Assembly: GCA_017534535.1 (NCBI GenBank)
Contig: JAFXVZ010000002.1
Span: 1-64,000 of the forward strand
Source: Bacteroidaceae bacterium
Lineage (GTDB): Bacteria > Bacteroidota > Bacteroidia > Bacteroidales > Bacteroidaceae
Length of the DNA stretch: 64,000 nucleotides
Direction: 5' to 3'
The notes below the pieces were generated by a model, which worked only from the letters and a program-made list of their open reading frames with translations, made no database searches and was not told where the DNA came from. A program made the position numbers and the translations under genes. Shown here piece by piece: positions 18,651-27,904 of the stretch (its first letter is position 1; the number at the start of each line of letters is the position of its first letter).

Positions 18651-20075
18651 TTACTGCTGAGCCATTTTTCTTCTATACCAATAGCCAAACCTTGCCAAGG
18701 CGACAATCAGGATGCACCCTCCAATGCCATAGGAAATCATATGACTCAGGCCAAAGGCAATGGGAGATATTAATAAGAAAGTAGAGCATACAAAGGTCAT
18801 GAACAAAGCAGGTATCAAGGTGATGATGAACGGTTTGCGCTTATTAGCCAAATAGACTGTAATTGCCCACAAGGTGAAGACAGACAACGTCTGGTTTGCC
18901 CAGCCGAAATAGTTCCATATCTTATTGAATCCATCAGCATCCGCAATATTATACCACAACACCAAAATGGTGACAATGAATAATGGAATACTGATAAACA
19001 GACGGTTGCGGATGGATTTCTGATTCAAACGGATGAAATCGGCCACAATTAAACGGGCACTTCGCATAGCTGTATCGCCTGTAGAAATAGGAGCAGCAAC
19101 CACTCCCAACAAGGCAAGCACACTACCAAAAACGCCCAACCAACTCTGGGAAACGATATTCACTATCTGAGGGGCACTTGCAGAAACATCTGCGCCTAAC
19201 TCTTCTGCTCCACCACCATAGAAGAAATAAGAGGCTATGGTTGCCCAGATAAGTCCAACAATACCTTCAGTGATCATAGCTCCGTAAAAAACGGGACGTC
19301 CTAACTTTTCATGTCGAATACAACGAGCCATCAAAGGACTCTGGGTAGCATGAAAACCACTGATGGCACCACAAGCTATTGTTATAAATAGAATAGGTAC
19401 AATAGGTCCCATCTTGGGATTGCGATTGCCGATTCCGTCCCAGATTTCAGGGATATCTGGCATCTTGAAAAGCAGACCTACAAACATAGCACCTGCCATA
19501 AACAATAAAGCTATGGCAAACAAAGGGTATATCTTGCCGATTATCTTATCAATAGGCATCATAGTGGCAATGAAATAATAAATAAAGATAATTACCACCC
19601 AAAGCATGAAATTCCCCATCATTCCACTTAAAATAATGGCAGGACTATACACGAAAACAGCTCCTACCATAATGAGAAGTAGTACAGAAAACATCAACAT
19701 GGCCCTTTTTGCATTAGCACCCAGGTACTTGCCAATGATATCAGGAAGGCCGATACCTTTGTTACGCATGGATATCATACCTGCCAAATAATCGTGGGTA
19801 GCACCAGCAAAGATACAACCCAGAACAATCCAAAGGTATGCAGAAGGTCCGAACTTAGCCCCCATGATGGCACCAAAGATAGGGCCTGTGCCTGCAATGT
19901 TAAGGAATTGTACCATAAAAATTTTCCAAAGGGGCATTGGAATATAATCCACACCATCGTTCACACGCAAAGCAGGCGTAGGACGATTATCAGGACCAAA
20001 TACGTGCTCTACGAACTTGCCATAGATAGCATAGCCCAGTATCAATGCTAAAAGTGATAGGAAAAATGTTATCAT
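18651..20075 (-). CDS. cstA: Carbon starvation protein CstA family (short form)
   Basis: 474 aa polytopic membrane protein, shorter than E. coli CstA (about 700 aa) but of the length common in Bacteroidetes. Diagnostic stretches are FGPDNRPTPALRVNDGVDY, NIAGTGPIFGAIMGA, GCIFAGATHDYLAGMISMRNKG and GFHATQSPLMARC. CstA proteins are peptide or pyruvate transporters induced in carbon starvation; which applies here is unknown. The gene has its own -7 box TAATTTTG (plus 20114-20121) and ends 90 nt before the OmpA-family gene's start. Confidence 0.9.
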   Translation of the reverse strand: MITFFLSLLALILGYAIYGKFVEHVFGPDNRPTPALRVNDGVDYIPMPLWKIFMVQFLNIAGTGPIFGAIMGAKFGPSAYLWIVLGCIFAGATHDYLAGMISMRNKGIGLPDIIGKYLGANAKRAMLMFSVLLLIMVGAVFVYSPAIILSGMMGNFMLWVVIIFIYYFIATMMPIDKIIGKIYPLFAIALLFMAGAMFVGLLFKMPDIPEIWDGIGNRNPKMGPIVPILFITIACGAISGFHATQSPLMARCIRHEKLGRPVFYGAMITEGIVGLIWATIASYFFYGGGAEELGADVSASAPQIVNIVSQSWLGVFGSVLALLGVVAAPISTGDTAMRSARLIVADFIRLNQKSIRNRLFISIPLFIVTILVLWYNIADADGFNKIWNYFGWANQTLSVFTLWAITVYLANKRKPFIITLIPALFMTFVCSTFLLISPIAFGLSHMISYGIGGCILIVALARFGYWYRRKMAQQ

Positions 20076-20170
20076 AAACTTAAATACCTATTGACATTTC
20101 ACACAAAACGATGCAAAATTAATAGTTATTATCGGAATAAAGAAACAAATTAAAAGAAAAGTGTCAAAAA

Positions 20171-20201
20171 TTGCGTATTCTGATATTATGTGTTATCTTT
20201 G
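20171..20201 (+). promoter_or_regulatory. Promoter that would give a leaderless mRNA
   Basis: -33 TTG at 20171-20173 and -7 TATCTTTG at 20194-20201, 20 bp apart. The predicted start of transcription (about 7 bp past the centre of the -7 box) falls at 20204-20206, on or next to the ATG at 20206. Confidence 0.65.
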
Positions 20202-20205
20202 CAGC

Positions 20206-21672
20206 ATGAAATCAAAGGTATTCGTCATATTAGTTTGTTTTTGTTGCCAAATTTTACTGGCACAGTCTCCCCAACCCAAACGAGAAGTGAGGGCTGCTTG
20301 GGTTACTGTTGTCTATGGGCTGGATTGGCCTAAAACTAAGGCTACCAATGCCGAAAGTATCAGGAGGCAACAAGCGGAACTCATAGAAATTCTCGATAAA
20401 TTGAAGATAGCCAACTTCAACACCGTGTTGTTCCAAGCCCGAACCAGAGGCGATGTAGTATATAAATCGGCCTATGAACCCTATAACTCCATCCTGACTG
20501 GCAAGAATGGTGGTAACCCAGGCTATGACCCTTTGGCCTTTGTGGTAGAGGAGTGCCATAAGCGGGGAATGGAATGTCATGCCTGGATTGTGGCCATCCC
20601 CTTAGGTAACAGGACGCATGTCAACTCATTGGGCAACAACTCAGTAACCAAGAAACGTCCATCCATCACGGTGGCCTATAAACGAGAGTATTTCTTGAAC
20701 CCTGGGCATCCTGACACCAAGAAGTACTTGATGGACATTACTAGAGAAATAATACAGAACTACGATGTGGATGGGGTACACTATGACTACCTGCGTTATC
20801 CTGAAAATGCTCCCCAATTCCCTGACAGAAACGAATATCGCAAATATGCCAGAGGACGTGACATCGACCAATGGCGTAGAGACAACATTTCGGAAATTGT
20901 GCGTTATATATATAAAGGTGTAAAAGAGCTGAAGCCTTGGGTGAAAGTGAGTACCAGTCCGGTAGGTAAGTACGATGATACCACTCGTTTTTCTTCAAGA
21001 ACATGGAATGCCTATGACGCTGTAAAACAAGATGTGGTAGGTTGGTTGGGCGAAGGCATCCAAGATCAGATTTACCCCATGATGTATTTCAAAGGCAACA
21101 ACTTCTACCCCTTTGCCTTAGATTGGCAAGAGCAGAGCAATGGACGACAAGTGATTCCTGGCTTGGGTATCTATTTTCTGGATCCTAAGGAAGGTAACTG
21201 GACCATCGATGAGGTGGAGATGCAAATGTTGTTCAGTAGAAGTAATGACTTGGCAGGACATGCGCATTATCGAGTGAAGTACTTAATGGACAATGTACAG
21301 GGATTGTACGACAGGTTGACGGATGAGTTATATACAGCTCCTGCTTTGACTCCAGCTACTACTTGGTTGGACAATGTAGCACCTTCTGCTCCAAAACAGT
21401 TGGAAGCTCAAACGGATGTGGAAGGATATATTACATTAAAATGGCAAGCTGCTACAGATAATGACACCCAGAATGCTCCCATGTATGTGGTTTACGGGTC
21501 AGACTCTTACCCTGTGGATACCAATAATCCCGCTAATATTGTGGCTCAACGTGTGAAAGCAACCAGTTATACTTATGTCGCTATCACCCCTTGGTCTCGC
21601 AAATCTTACTTTGCGGTAAGTGCTATTGACAGATATGGCAATGAGAGTGAGGCGGTTCAGCTAAGTCAGTAA
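20206..21672 (+). CDS. Family 10 glycosyl-hydrolase-like protein (GHL10/YngK type) with C-terminal Fn3 domain
   Basis: 488 aa. Signal peptide MKSKVFVILVCFCCQILLAQ, then the GHL10 (DUF187) TIM-barrel: KREVRAAWVTVVYGLDWP, NTVLFQARTRGDVVYKSAYEP, VDGVHYDYLRYP and QIYPMMYF. Residues about 395-488 resemble a fibronectin type III domain (APSAPKQLEAQTDVEGYITL). Members are thought to cleave polysaccharide or peptidoglycan bonds, but the activity here is not known. The ATG at 20206 was chosen over an upstream GTG because a promoter occupies the space between and the signal peptide begins there. The 3' end overlaps the convergent ATP-grasp-like gene by 7 nt. Confidence 0.85.
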   Translation: MKSKVFVILVCFCCQILLAQSPQPKREVRAAWVTVVYGLDWPKTKATNAESIRRQQAELIEILDKLKIANFNTVLFQARTRGDVVYKSAYEPYNSILTGKNGGNPGYDPLAFVVEECHKRGMECHAWIVAIPLGNRTHVNSLGNNSVTKKRPSITVAYKREYFLNPGHPDTKKYLMDITREIIQNYDVDGVHYDYLRYPENAPQFPDRNEYRKYARGRDIDQWRRDNISEIVRYIYKGVKELKPWVKVSTSPVGKYDDTTRFSSRTWNAYDAVKQDVVGWLGEGIQDQIYPMMYFKGNNFYPFALDWQEQSNGRQVIPGLGIYFLDPKEGNWTIDEVEMQMLFSRSNDLAGHAHYRVKYLMDNVQGLYDRLTDELYTAPALTPATTWLDNVAPSAPKQLEAQTDVEGYITLKWQAATDNDTQNAPMYVVYGSDSYPVDTNNPANIVAQRVKATSYTYVAITPWSRKSYFAVSAIDRYGNESEAVQLSQ

Positions 21673-22844
21673 ACATCAATATAAGCTAAGTTCATAGACA
21701 TTGGGGTTACTGGTACCAAAGGCATGAAACCACTATGGATACGTCCCTTGCGTATCTCCAAAGGGGCTTTCTTTCTGCTATCTTCCACAAATGCCACTAA
21801 CTCATTGTTGCTATGGAAATGTTGCACCATAAACCTGCCTTGGGCATCTTCTGTCAAGAACTCGTCTTTCAAGATGCGGGCAAAGTACCCCATCGTAGCT
21901 CGATAGTTAATTTCCACACACGGATGGATGCACATACCACTGGGCTCCTCGCAAATCATCATATCCACCCCAACGCAAGCCCTGTAGCCATATATGCCCA
22001 AAAAGCCACCCACCATCTGTTTGGCCTTTTGCAGATTTTTCTTAGGCACATAGTCCATCAAGTATCGCTCTATCTCTTCATTGTTCAGCAATGTATTGCC
22101 CTTGTAACTACCTCGAATATCTGTATCAAACAAAGAGTATCCCAAGAAAGTCACCTCATTGGCCTTTTGTTCATTCACGTAAAACTCCATCGCGAAATCT
22201 TGCACCTTATTATATATAGGGGACATGGCTACATAACCCTGAGTATCAATGATCCGTTGGCACCAGTTTCTGTCTTTCTCCGTATAGGCATCCCTACACC
22301 AAAGCAAGCCCTTACCACTGCTCGACCAAGGTTCTTTAAATACCACTCCACCCATATCTGCCATCATGTTGAAATACTTCTCGCAACCTGACGTTTTGAG
22401 AACATTACGAGAAATACCACAGAAGCCTGGCTCATCCTTAAATAGCTCCAATACTACACCCACCACATTACGTTGTGAAAGTTTGCGTTGCTCATCCAAT
22501 TCGAAGTCATTGGGAAGATAGTTCATAGATATCCCAGCCCTATTCAACATATTGCGAAACGAACGATTCCATCCCCAAGGGCACACATCAATGGGTTCCT
22601 CCACTAATGGTAAGCCTTTCAGGGGTATCAGCTTCACTTTCAAGTGAAAAAGTTCTGACATCTCTTCGAGGAACTCCTGATTGGCTTCCCCCTCTGCTAA
22701 AACATAGCTGCCAGGATCGGCATACCATATGGGAAGCATTGCCAAATCTTGAATCATCTGACGTACAGGAGCAGTAGGTGTATAGTTACCAACTCCGTTA
22801 GCAAGGGCCAAATCAGTATCTGGATTGAAGACAAAAAGAACCAT
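21666..22844 (-). CDS. ATP-grasp-like protein of unknown function
   Basis: 392 aa cytosolic protein. I do not recognise a named family, but the middle has VVFKEPWSSSGKGLLW, which looks like the ATP-grasp glycine-rich loop (K-x-P-x-SSGKG), and VEINYRATMGYF (about residue 325) looks like the metal-binding E-x-N-x-R motif. The N-terminus VLFVFNPDTDLALANG is strongly conserved-looking. ATP-grasp enzymes join a carboxylate to an amine or thiol via an acyl phosphate. Both neighbours (GHL10 and pyruvate:ferredoxin oxidoreductase) are on the other strand, so context gives no function. Confidence 0.6.
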   Translation of the reverse strand: MVLFVFNPDTDLALANGVGNYTPTAPVRQMIQDLAMLPIWYADPGSYVLAEGEANQEFLEEMSELFHLKVKLIPLKGLPLVEEPIDVCPWGWNRSFRNMLNRAGISMNYLPNDFELDEQRKLSQRNVVGVVLELFKDEPGFCGISRNVLKTSGCEKYFNMMADMGGVVFKEPWSSSGKGLLWCRDAYTEKDRNWCQRIIDTQGYVAMSPIYNKVQDFAMEFYVNEQKANEVTFLGYSLFDTDIRGSYKGNTLLNNEEIERYLMDYVPKKNLQKAKQMVGGFLGIYGYRACVGVDMMICEEPSGMCIHPCVEINYRATMGYFARILKDEFLTEDAQGRFMVQHFHSNNELVAFVEDSRKKAPLEIRKGRIHSGFMPLVPVTPMSMNLAYIDVY

Positions 22845-22901
22845 ATTTATATAAATGTTGTTTTCGGTGATAAAGATAGTTAATATTTTGCAAACTCTGC
22901 A

Positions 22902-22931
22902 TTGTCAATTGACAAAAAATAGTTATATTTG
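22902..22931 (+). promoter_or_regulatory. Promoter of nifJ
   Basis: -33 TTG at 22902-22904 and -7 TATATTTG at 22924-22931, 19 bp apart. A leader of about 45 nt follows before the ATG at 22985. Confidence 0.75.
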
Positions 22932-22984
22932 CAGATTGAATGTAATTTGCAGGAAACAACTATTAAATAAACTAATTAATAATT

Positions 22985-25900
22985 ATGGCTAAAGAGAAAA
23001 AATTCATTACTTGTGATGGTAACGAAGCTGCTGCTCACATTGCGTATATGTTTACGGAAGTAGCTGCTATCTATCCTATCACTCCGTCATCTACCATGGC
23101 TGAGCATGTGGATGAGTGGGCTGCTGCAGGCAGAAAGAACATCTTCGGCGAGACCGTAAGTGTACAGGAAATGCAGTCTGAAGGTGGTGCTGCAGGTGCC
23201 GTTCACGGTTCTTTGCAAGCAGGTGCCCTGACTACTACATTTACCGCATCTCAGGGTTTGCTGCTGATGATTCCTAACATGTACAAGATTGCAGCTGAGA
23301 ATCTGCCTTGTGTTTTCCACGTGTCTGCTCGTACATTGGCATCTCATGCCCTGTGTATTTTTGGTGACCATCAGGATGTGATGGCTTGCCGCCAGACAGG
23401 CTTTGCTATGTTGGCAGAAGGTTCAGTACAGGAAGTGATGGACCTGGCTGGTGTTGCTCACTTGGCTGCCTTGACAGCTCGTCTGCCTTTCCTGAACTTC
23501 TTCGACGGCTTCCGTACCTCTCACGAGATTCAGAAGATTGAGAAGTTGGAGAATGCTGATCTGGAACCACTGATTGACCGTGAAGCTTTGGCTGAATTCC
23601 GTCAGAAGGCTTTGAACCCAATGAAGCCTGTAATGCGTGGTATGGCTGAGAATCCAGATCATTTCTTCCAGCACCGTGAGGCTTGCAATGGTTTCTATAC
23701 CAATGTTCCAGCTATCGTACAGCATTATATGGATGAGATTGGCAAGATTACCGGTCGTTCTTATCATCTGTTTGACTACTATGGAGATCCAGAGGCTGAG
23801 CGCGTAATTGTAGCTATGGGCTCTGTTACCGAGTGTATCCGTGAGGTGGTTGACCACCTGCGTGCTCAAGGCGAGAAGGTTGGTCTGCTGGCTGTTCACC
23901 TATTCAACCCATGGTCTGCTAAGGATCTGTTGGCTGCTATGCCTAAGACCGCTAAGCGCATTGCTGTTCTGGACCGTACAAAGGAACCAGGAGCAGCTGG
24001 CGATCCTCTCTATATGAACGTAAAGGATTCATTCTATGGTGCTGCTGATGCTCCTGTAATCGTAGCTGGTCGCTATGGTTTGGGTTCAAAGGATACTACC
24101 CCTGCTCAGATGATTGCCGTATTCAAGAACCTGGCATTGCCACAGCCTAAGGATCATTTCACCGTAGGTATCGTGGATGATGTTACCTTCACTTCTCTCC
24201 CACAGGAAGAAGAAATCGCTTTAGGTGGCGACGGTATGTTCGAGGCTAAGTTCTATGGCTTGGGTGCTGATGGTACCGTAGGTGCTAACAAGAACTCAGT
24301 GAAGATTATTGGTGACAACACCAATAAACATTGTCAGGCTTACTTCGCTTATGACTCAAAGAAGTCAGGTGGTTTCACCTGCTCTCACCTGCGTTTCGGC
24401 GACTCTCCAATCCGTTCAACCTACTATGTAAACACACCTAACTTCGTAGCTTGCCACGTTCAAGCATACCTCCACATGTACGATGTAACCCGTGGTCTTC
24501 GCAAAAATGGTTCATTCCTGCTGAACACCGTTTGGGATGCAGAAGAGTTGGCTGCTAACTTGCCAAATCGCGTTAAGAGGTATTTCGCAAAGAACAACAT
24601 CACCGTGTATTATATCAACGCTACCAAGATTGCACAGGAGATTGGTTTGGGCAACCGTACCAACACCATCCTTCAGAGTGCATTCTTCCGTATCACAGAG
24701 GTTATTCCTATCGACTTGGCTATCGAGCAGATGAAGAAGTTCATCGTGAAGTCTTACGCTAAGAAGGGCGAGGATGTGGTGAACAAGAACTATGCAGCTG
24801 TAGATCGTGGTGGTGAGTATCATACTCTGACCGTTGACCCAGCATGGGCTAACCTGCCAGACGATCCTAAGCCAGTAAACGACGACCCAGCATTCATCAA
24901 CGAGGTGGTTCGTCCAATCAACGCTCAGGACGGTGATTTGCTCCCGGTATCTGCATTCAAGGGTATCGAAGATGGTACTTGGTACAGCGGCACTGCTAAG
25001 TATGAAAAACGTGGTGTAGCTAACTTCGTTCCTGTATGGAACTCTGAAAACTGTATCCAGTGTAACAAGTGTGCATTCGTTTGCCCTCACGCAGCTATCC
25101 GTCCATTCGTTATGAATGCAGAGGAAGCAGCCGGCATCGATGCTGCCAAGATTGCTGTTCTGGCTCCTGCTCAGATCAAGGGCATGCAGTTCCGCATCCA
25201 GGTGGATGTACTCGACTGCTTGGCATGCGGCAACTGTGCTGATGTCTGCCCAGGTAAGAAGGGTGAGAAGGCTTTGAAGATGGTGCCATTCGATCCAGAA
25301 GCTGAGAATATGAAGAAGGAAGCTGCTAACTGGGAATACTGCGTGAAGAAAGTTACCAGCAAGCAGGATTTGATTGACATCAAGCAGACTCCTAAGAACT
25401 CTCAGTTCGCTCAGCCTCTGTTTGAGTTCTCTGGCGCTTGCTCTGGTTGCGGTGAGACTCCTTACGTGAAGCTGATTTCTCAGTTGTTTGGCGATCGTCA
25501 AATTGTAGCTAATGCTACTGGTTGCTCTTCTATCTACTCTGGCTCTGTTCCATCTACTCCTTATACTACTAACGCTGAGGGTCGTGGTCCAGCTTGGGCT
25601 AACTCTCTGTTCGAGGACTTCTGCGAGTTCGGTTTGGGTATGACCCTGGCTAACGAGAAGATGCACCTGCGTTTGACTGAGACGATGTTGGCTGCTATTG
25701 CTGACGAGAACGTTCCAGTTGAAGCAAAGGCTCTGTTCCAGGAATGGGTAGATAACCAGAATGATGCTGATAAGACCAAGGAGCTGTACAAGCAAATCGT
25801 TCCTATGGTAGAGGCTAACAAAGACAAGTGTAAGTATTGCGCAGTAATCGCTGAGTTCCAGAACTACCTCGTTAAGCGTAGTCAGTGGATTATTGGCGGT

Positions 25901-26545
25901 GACGGTGCTTCTTACGATATCGGTTACGGTGGCCTTGACCACGTGATTGCTTCTGGCAAGGATGTCAACATCCTCGTGATCGATACCGAGGTTTACTCTA
26001 ACACTGGTGGTCAGTCATCTAAGGCTACTCCAATCGGTGCTATCGCTAAGTTTGCTGCAGCTGGTAAGCGCGTTCGCAAGAAAGACCTTGGATTGATGGC
26101 TACTACTTATGGTTACGTATATGTAGCTCAGATTGCTATGGGTGCCGACAACAACCAGACCTTGAAGGCACTGCGTGAGGCAGAAGCTTATCCAGGCCCA
26201 TCACTCATCATCGCATACGCTCCATGTATCAATCATGGTCTGAAGGCTGGTATGGGTAAGAGCCAAGCTGAGGAAGCTAAGGCTGTTGAGTGCGGCTACT
26301 GGCATCTGTGGCGCTACAACCCAGCATTGGAAGCTGAAGGCAAGAACCCATTCACCTTGGATAGCAAGGAGCCTAAGTGGGAAGGCTTCAAGGACTTCCT
26401 GAAGGGCGAGGTTCGCTATGCATCAGTGATGAAGCAGTATCCTGCTGAAGCTGACGAGCTGTTCCAGGCAGCTGAGGACAACGCTAAGTGGCGTTACAAC
26501 AGCTACAAGCGTTTGGCTCAGAATAACTGGGGTGCAGAAGTGTAA
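22985..26545 (+). CDS. nifJ: Pyruvate:ferredoxin (flavodoxin) oxidoreductase
   Basis: 1186 aa single-chain enzyme, full length. Pyruvate is converted to acetyl-CoA and CO2 with electrons passed to ferredoxin or flavodoxin, the central step of anaerobic energy metabolism in this group. Two 4Fe-4S clusters are shown by CIQCNKCAFVCP (from residue 690) and CLACGNCADVCP (from residue 745), and a proximal cluster cysteine pair by GACSGCGETPY (from about 819). The N-terminal domain has YPITPSSTMAEHVDEWAA. GC-rich, strongly biased codons suggest high expression and create very long antisense open frames. Own promoter; two stacked hairpins at its end. Confidence 0.97.
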   Translation: MAKEKKFITCDGNEAAAHIAYMFTEVAAIYPITPSSTMAEHVDEWAAAGRKNIFGETVSVQEMQSEGGAAGAVHGSLQAGALTTTFTASQGLLLMIPNMYKIAAENLPCVFHVSARTLASHALCIFGDHQDVMACRQTGFAMLAEGSVQEVMDLAGVAHLAALTARLPFLNFFDGFRTSHEIQKIEKLENADLEPLIDREALAEFRQKALNPMKPVMRGMAENPDHFFQHREACNGFYTNVPAIVQHYMDEIGKITGRSYHLFDYYGDPEAERVIVAMGSVTECIREVVDHLRAQGEKVGLLAVHLFNPWSAKDLLAAMPKTAKRIAVLDRTKEPGAAGDPLYMNVKDSFYGAADAPVIVAGRYGLGSKDTTPAQMIAVFKNLALPQPKDHFTVGIVDDVTFTSLPQEEEIALGGDGMFEAKFYGLGADGTVGANKNSVKIIGDNTNKHCQAYFAYDSKKSGGFTCSHLRFGDSPIRSTYYVNTPNFVACHVQAYLHMYDVTRGLRKNGSFLLNTVWDAEELAANLPNRVKRYFAKNNITVYYINATKIAQEIGLGNRTNTILQSAFFRITEVIPIDLAIEQMKKFIVKSYAKKGEDVVNKNYAAVDRGGEYHTLTVDPAWANLPDDPKPVNDDPAFINEVVRPINAQDGDLLPVSAFKGIEDGTWYSGTAKYEKRGVANFVPVWNSENCIQCNKCAFVCPHAAIRPFVMNAEEAAGIDAAKIAVLAPAQIKGMQFRIQVDVLDCLACGNCADVCPGKKGEKALKMVPFDPEAENMKKEAANWEYCVKKVTSKQDLIDIKQTPKNSQFAQPLFEFSGACSGCGETPYVKLISQLFGDRQIVANATGCSSIYSGSVPSTPYTTNAEGRGPAWANSLFEDFCEFGLGMTLANEKMHLRLTETMLAAIADENVPVEAKALFQEWVDNQNDADKTKELYKQIVPMVEANKDKCKYCAVIAEFQNYLVKRSQWIIGGDGASYDIGYGGLDHVIASGKDVNILVIDTEVYSNTGGQSSKATPIGAIAKFAAAGKRVRKKDLGLMATTYGYVYVAQIAMGADNNQTLKALREAEAYPGPSLIIAYAPCINHGLKAGMGKSQAEEAKAVECGYWHLWRYNPALEAEGKNPFTLDSKEPKWEGFKDFLKGEVRYASVMKQYPAEADELFQAAEDNAKWRYNSYKRLAQNNWGAEV

Positions 26546-26615
26546 AGGAATCCTTTACACTCCATATTATAAAGAATAGTGGCGAAGCTTAGTCTTCGCC
26601 ACTATTCTTTATAAT
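26539..26615. terminator. Two consecutive hairpins after nifJ
   Basis: The first has 11-bp arms AGTGTAAAGGA (26539-26549) and TCCTTTACACT (26551-26561) around one base, and includes the nifJ stop codon. The second has perfect 22-bp arms (26566-26587 and 26594-26615) around a 6-nt loop. The right arm ends in TTCTTTATAAT, with no long U-run, so termination may be only part of its role. Confidence 0.75.
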
Positions 26616-26718
26616 GCCAGTTCCCTATTGTACCAATAAAAAAGAAGGATAAGAAAGGGATATGTTTGGCAGTATGGGAAAATATGATTACTTTTGTGGC
26701 TAAGAAAAGGATAATGAT

Positions 26719-27240
26719 ATGCAAAGCGAAAGCAAGGTAATATTTGAACGCAATAGCGTGGAGTTCGTAACTGTAGCAGCTCAGTATTGTACATTCTTGG
26801 AGGATGTACAAGGTATGGAACGTGAAGAGTTTGTAGATACTGTGCTAAAGATATTGCCCCTACTCTATGTAAAGGCTTTGCTGTTGCCAGAGATGGAATT
26901 GATAGATGACAGCGAGGAGCAGGAGACTTATGTGACTGAGGAAACGTATGCTTTAATGAATGCCCAGCTAGCTGACATTATGGGTGACAGGGATGATTAC
27001 TTGGATGTATTCGTGGAGGATATGAAATATAGCGACCAACCTGTGACACGTTATATCTCTGAGGGCTTGGCAGACATTTATCAAGACATCAAGGACTTTA
27101 TCTTTGTGTTCAAGCAGGGTGTGAACCTAAATATGCACAATGCCCTTGCTACGTGTCAAGAGAACTTCAAACTTTATTGGGGACAGAAGTTGGTGAATAC
27201 TTTGCGTGCTTTACATGAGGTTAGATTTATTGACAATTAA
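26719..27240 (+). CDS. DUF5063 family protein
   Basis: 173 aa, soluble and acidic. It fits the DUF5063 pattern: an all-helical protein with NSVEFVTVAAQYCTFLEDV at the start and EGLADIYQDIKDFIFVFKQG near residue 120. Function unknown; members often sit beside 3'-5' exonuclease genes in Bacteroidetes, and here the DEDD exonuclease gene follows 22 nt downstream, suggesting one operon with RNA-related work. The C-terminus (FIDN) and stop run into an ATTGACAATTAACAATTGAC array. Confidence 0.75.
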   Translation: MQSESKVIFERNSVEFVTVAAQYCTFLEDVQGMEREEFVDTVLKILPLLYVKALLLPEMELIDDSEEQETYVTEETYALMNAQLADIMGDRDDYLDVFVEDMKYSDQPVTRYISEGLADIYQDIKDFIFVFKQGVNLNMHNALATCQENFKLYWGQKLVNTLRALHEVRFIDN

Positions 27241-27262
27241 CAATTGACAATTAAACTATTGA

Positions 27263-27898
27263 ATGGTCATTAAAGACAGGATATCCAAGGAAGAAGTGAA
27301 TGAAATGCCTAAGGTGGTGTTCGAAGGTCAGATGTTCGTGGTGGACACACCAGAACAAGCCGACTTTGCCGTGCGATACCTTAGTCAATTTGACTTGTTG
27401 GGTATCGACAGCGAGACACGACCTGCCTTTAAGCGAGGTGAAATCCATAAGGTGGCATTGCTCCAAATCGCTACCTATGAACGATGCTACATGTTCCGTC
27501 TCAATAAGTTCGGTATGACCCTGCCACTCATCAACCTATTGGAGAATCCCCATATCGTCAAGGTAGGTCTCTCGTTGAAAGACGACTTTATGATGCTGCA
27601 TCAACGGGCTGATTTTGAACCTCGTGGAGTGATAGAGCTACAGACCTACGTTACTCAGTTCGGCATCAAGGACTTGAGCTTGCAGAAGATTTATGCCAAC
27701 CTTTTTGGACAAAAGATATCCAAGGCACAAAGGCTATCCAATTGGGAGGCCGACGAATTGACCATCCCTCAGCAACAATATGCCTCCATCGATGCTTGGG
27801 CGTGCATCCAGATATATCGAAAGTTGGAAGAGCTGCGAAAAAGTGGTGATTACGAAATCCAAATCGTGGAAGAGCCAATTGATGAACCTACTCAATAA
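27263..27898 (+). CDS. 3'-5' exonuclease domain protein (DEDDy, RNase D-like)
   Basis: 211 aa, essentially one exonuclease domain. The four acidic residues are visible: DxE in LLGIDSETRPAF, D in KVGLSLKDDFMML and the YxxxD motif in QQYASIDAWACIQIY. There is no HRDC domain, unlike full RNase D. It likely trims RNA 3' ends. The ATG at 27263 was taken; an alternative is the methionine 14 codons on (MPKVVFEG). Followed 6 nt later by the RlmI-type methyltransferase, so probably in one operon with DUF5063 upstream. Confidence 0.87.
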   Translation: MVIKDRISKEEVNEMPKVVFEGQMFVVDTPEQADFAVRYLSQFDLLGIDSETRPAFKRGEIHKVALLQIATYERCYMFRLNKFGMTLPLINLLENPHIVKVGLSLKDDFMMLHQRADFEPRGVIELQTYVTQFGIKDLSLQKIYANLFGQKISKAQRLSNWEADELTIPQQQYASIDAWACIQIYRKLEELRKSGDYEIQIVEEPIDEPTQ

Positions 27899-27904
27899 TT
27901 TAAT

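Noticed and set aside
24512..25942. Antisense open frame of 476 codons inside nifJ
   Set aside because: It is a shadow of the strongly biased codons of nifJ. It has no export or domain features, no promoter or ribosome site, and the plus-strand gene is beyond doubt.
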